DNA of 5,343 nucleotides from an uncultured Solirubrobacter sp. (lineage in GTDB: Bacteria > Actinomycetota > Thermoleophilia > Solirubrobacterales > Solirubrobacteraceae), in the NCBI GenBank assembly GCA_937871635.1, contig CALMNS010000544.1, positions 1-5,343 on the forward strand, in the 5' to 3' direction. Positions 5,220 through 5,343 of the stretch are shown one piece after another (positions within the stretch are counted from its first letter, which is position 1; every line of letters starts with the position of its first letter). The translations under genes were made by a program, and so were the position numbers. The notes beneath the pieces are model-generated. The model saw only the letters and a program-made list of their open reading frames with translations. It was not told the DNA's origin and ran no database searches.

Positions 5220-5343
5220 TGCCCGTGGCCCCGTGACGGGCGGCGCCTTCGAGCGCGTCGTCGTCGCCGCGGGCCGGCGCCCCGGGCGGACGCTCGCCCT
5301 GGTCTCGCTGCTGGCCACCGTCGGCGCGCTGCTCGCGCTGCGC
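5209..5343 (+). CDS. Probable RND/MMPL-family transporter, N-terminal fragment
   Basis: The frame is open from ATG 5209 to the window end, giving 45 residues. A short polar start (MTGSARGPVTGG) is followed by FERVVVAAGRRPGRTLAL and then a hydrophobic segment (about residues 28-44) that runs off the window. A basic amphipathic stretch with a R-R/K-P-x motif just before the first membrane helix is typical of the N-terminus of RND/MMPL exporters, which move lipids or hydrophobic compounds. Genes of this kind are known near mce clusters in some actinobacteria. With only 45 residues seen, another multi-spanning membrane protein is possible. No clear ribosome binding site precedes the ATG (only GGA at 5193-5195, 13 bases away). 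GTG at 5233 is an alternative start. The start codon lies within a palindrome, unlike those of the MCE genes. Confidence 0.6.
   Translation, partial: MTGSARGPVTGGAFERVVVAAGRRPGRTLALVSLLATVGALLALR

Overview
The window is a very GC-rich stretch (around 70% or more by eye) with strong G/C preference at third codon positions, GTG starts and overlapping stop/start codons. All supported genes are on the + strand. It is a section of an mce (mammalian cell entry / MlaD-type) lipid-transport operon from a high-GC Actinomycetota. The C-terminal blocks of these MCE proteins (a CNY/NPYPN/CEAGNEP block, an NFDGNGQY block, and a YNPPG...FLFW...DAHGP block) recall, from memory, MCE proteins of the class Thermoleophilia (Solirubrobacterales and relatives) more than the classical mycobacterial Mce1-4 proteins. 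That placement is an inference and was not checked by a search.

Layout: (1) 1-591, the C-terminal part of an MCE protein whose MlaD domain lies upstream of the window. (2) 591-2150, a complete MCE protein of 519 aa with a proline/alanine-rich tail. (3) 2147-3565, a complete MCE protein of 472 aa starting at GTG. (4) 3562-5040, a complete MCE protein of 492 aa starting at GTG. (5) 5041-5208, a 168-base junction that can be read as a 55-codon ORF of doubtful reality and is rich in inverted repeats. (6) 5209 to the window end, the N-terminus of a probable RND/MMPL-family transporter.

The four MCE genes are joined by 1- or 4-base overlaps, so they are almost certainly co-transcribed and translationally coupled. 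Each complete MCE protein has a short cytoplasmic N-terminus, one membrane anchor, one MlaD/MCE beta domain, a long helical region and a C-terminal extracytoplasmic domain. From what is known of MCE systems, such paralogues assemble into a (hetero)hexameric tunnel that carries hydrophobic molecules, usually lipids, between an envelope layer and an ABC transporter (YrbE/MlaE permease plus Mkl/MlaF ATPase). Permease genes would be expected upstream, outside the window. The downstream RND/MMPL gene suggests a second lipid-handling membrane protein tied to the same machine.

The least ordinary part is 5037-5219. Here the tight gene packing is broken by 168 bases flanked by near-identical stop/start junctions (13 of 15 bases match), with several inverted repeats and a 12-bp perfect palindrome covering the start codon of the RND gene.
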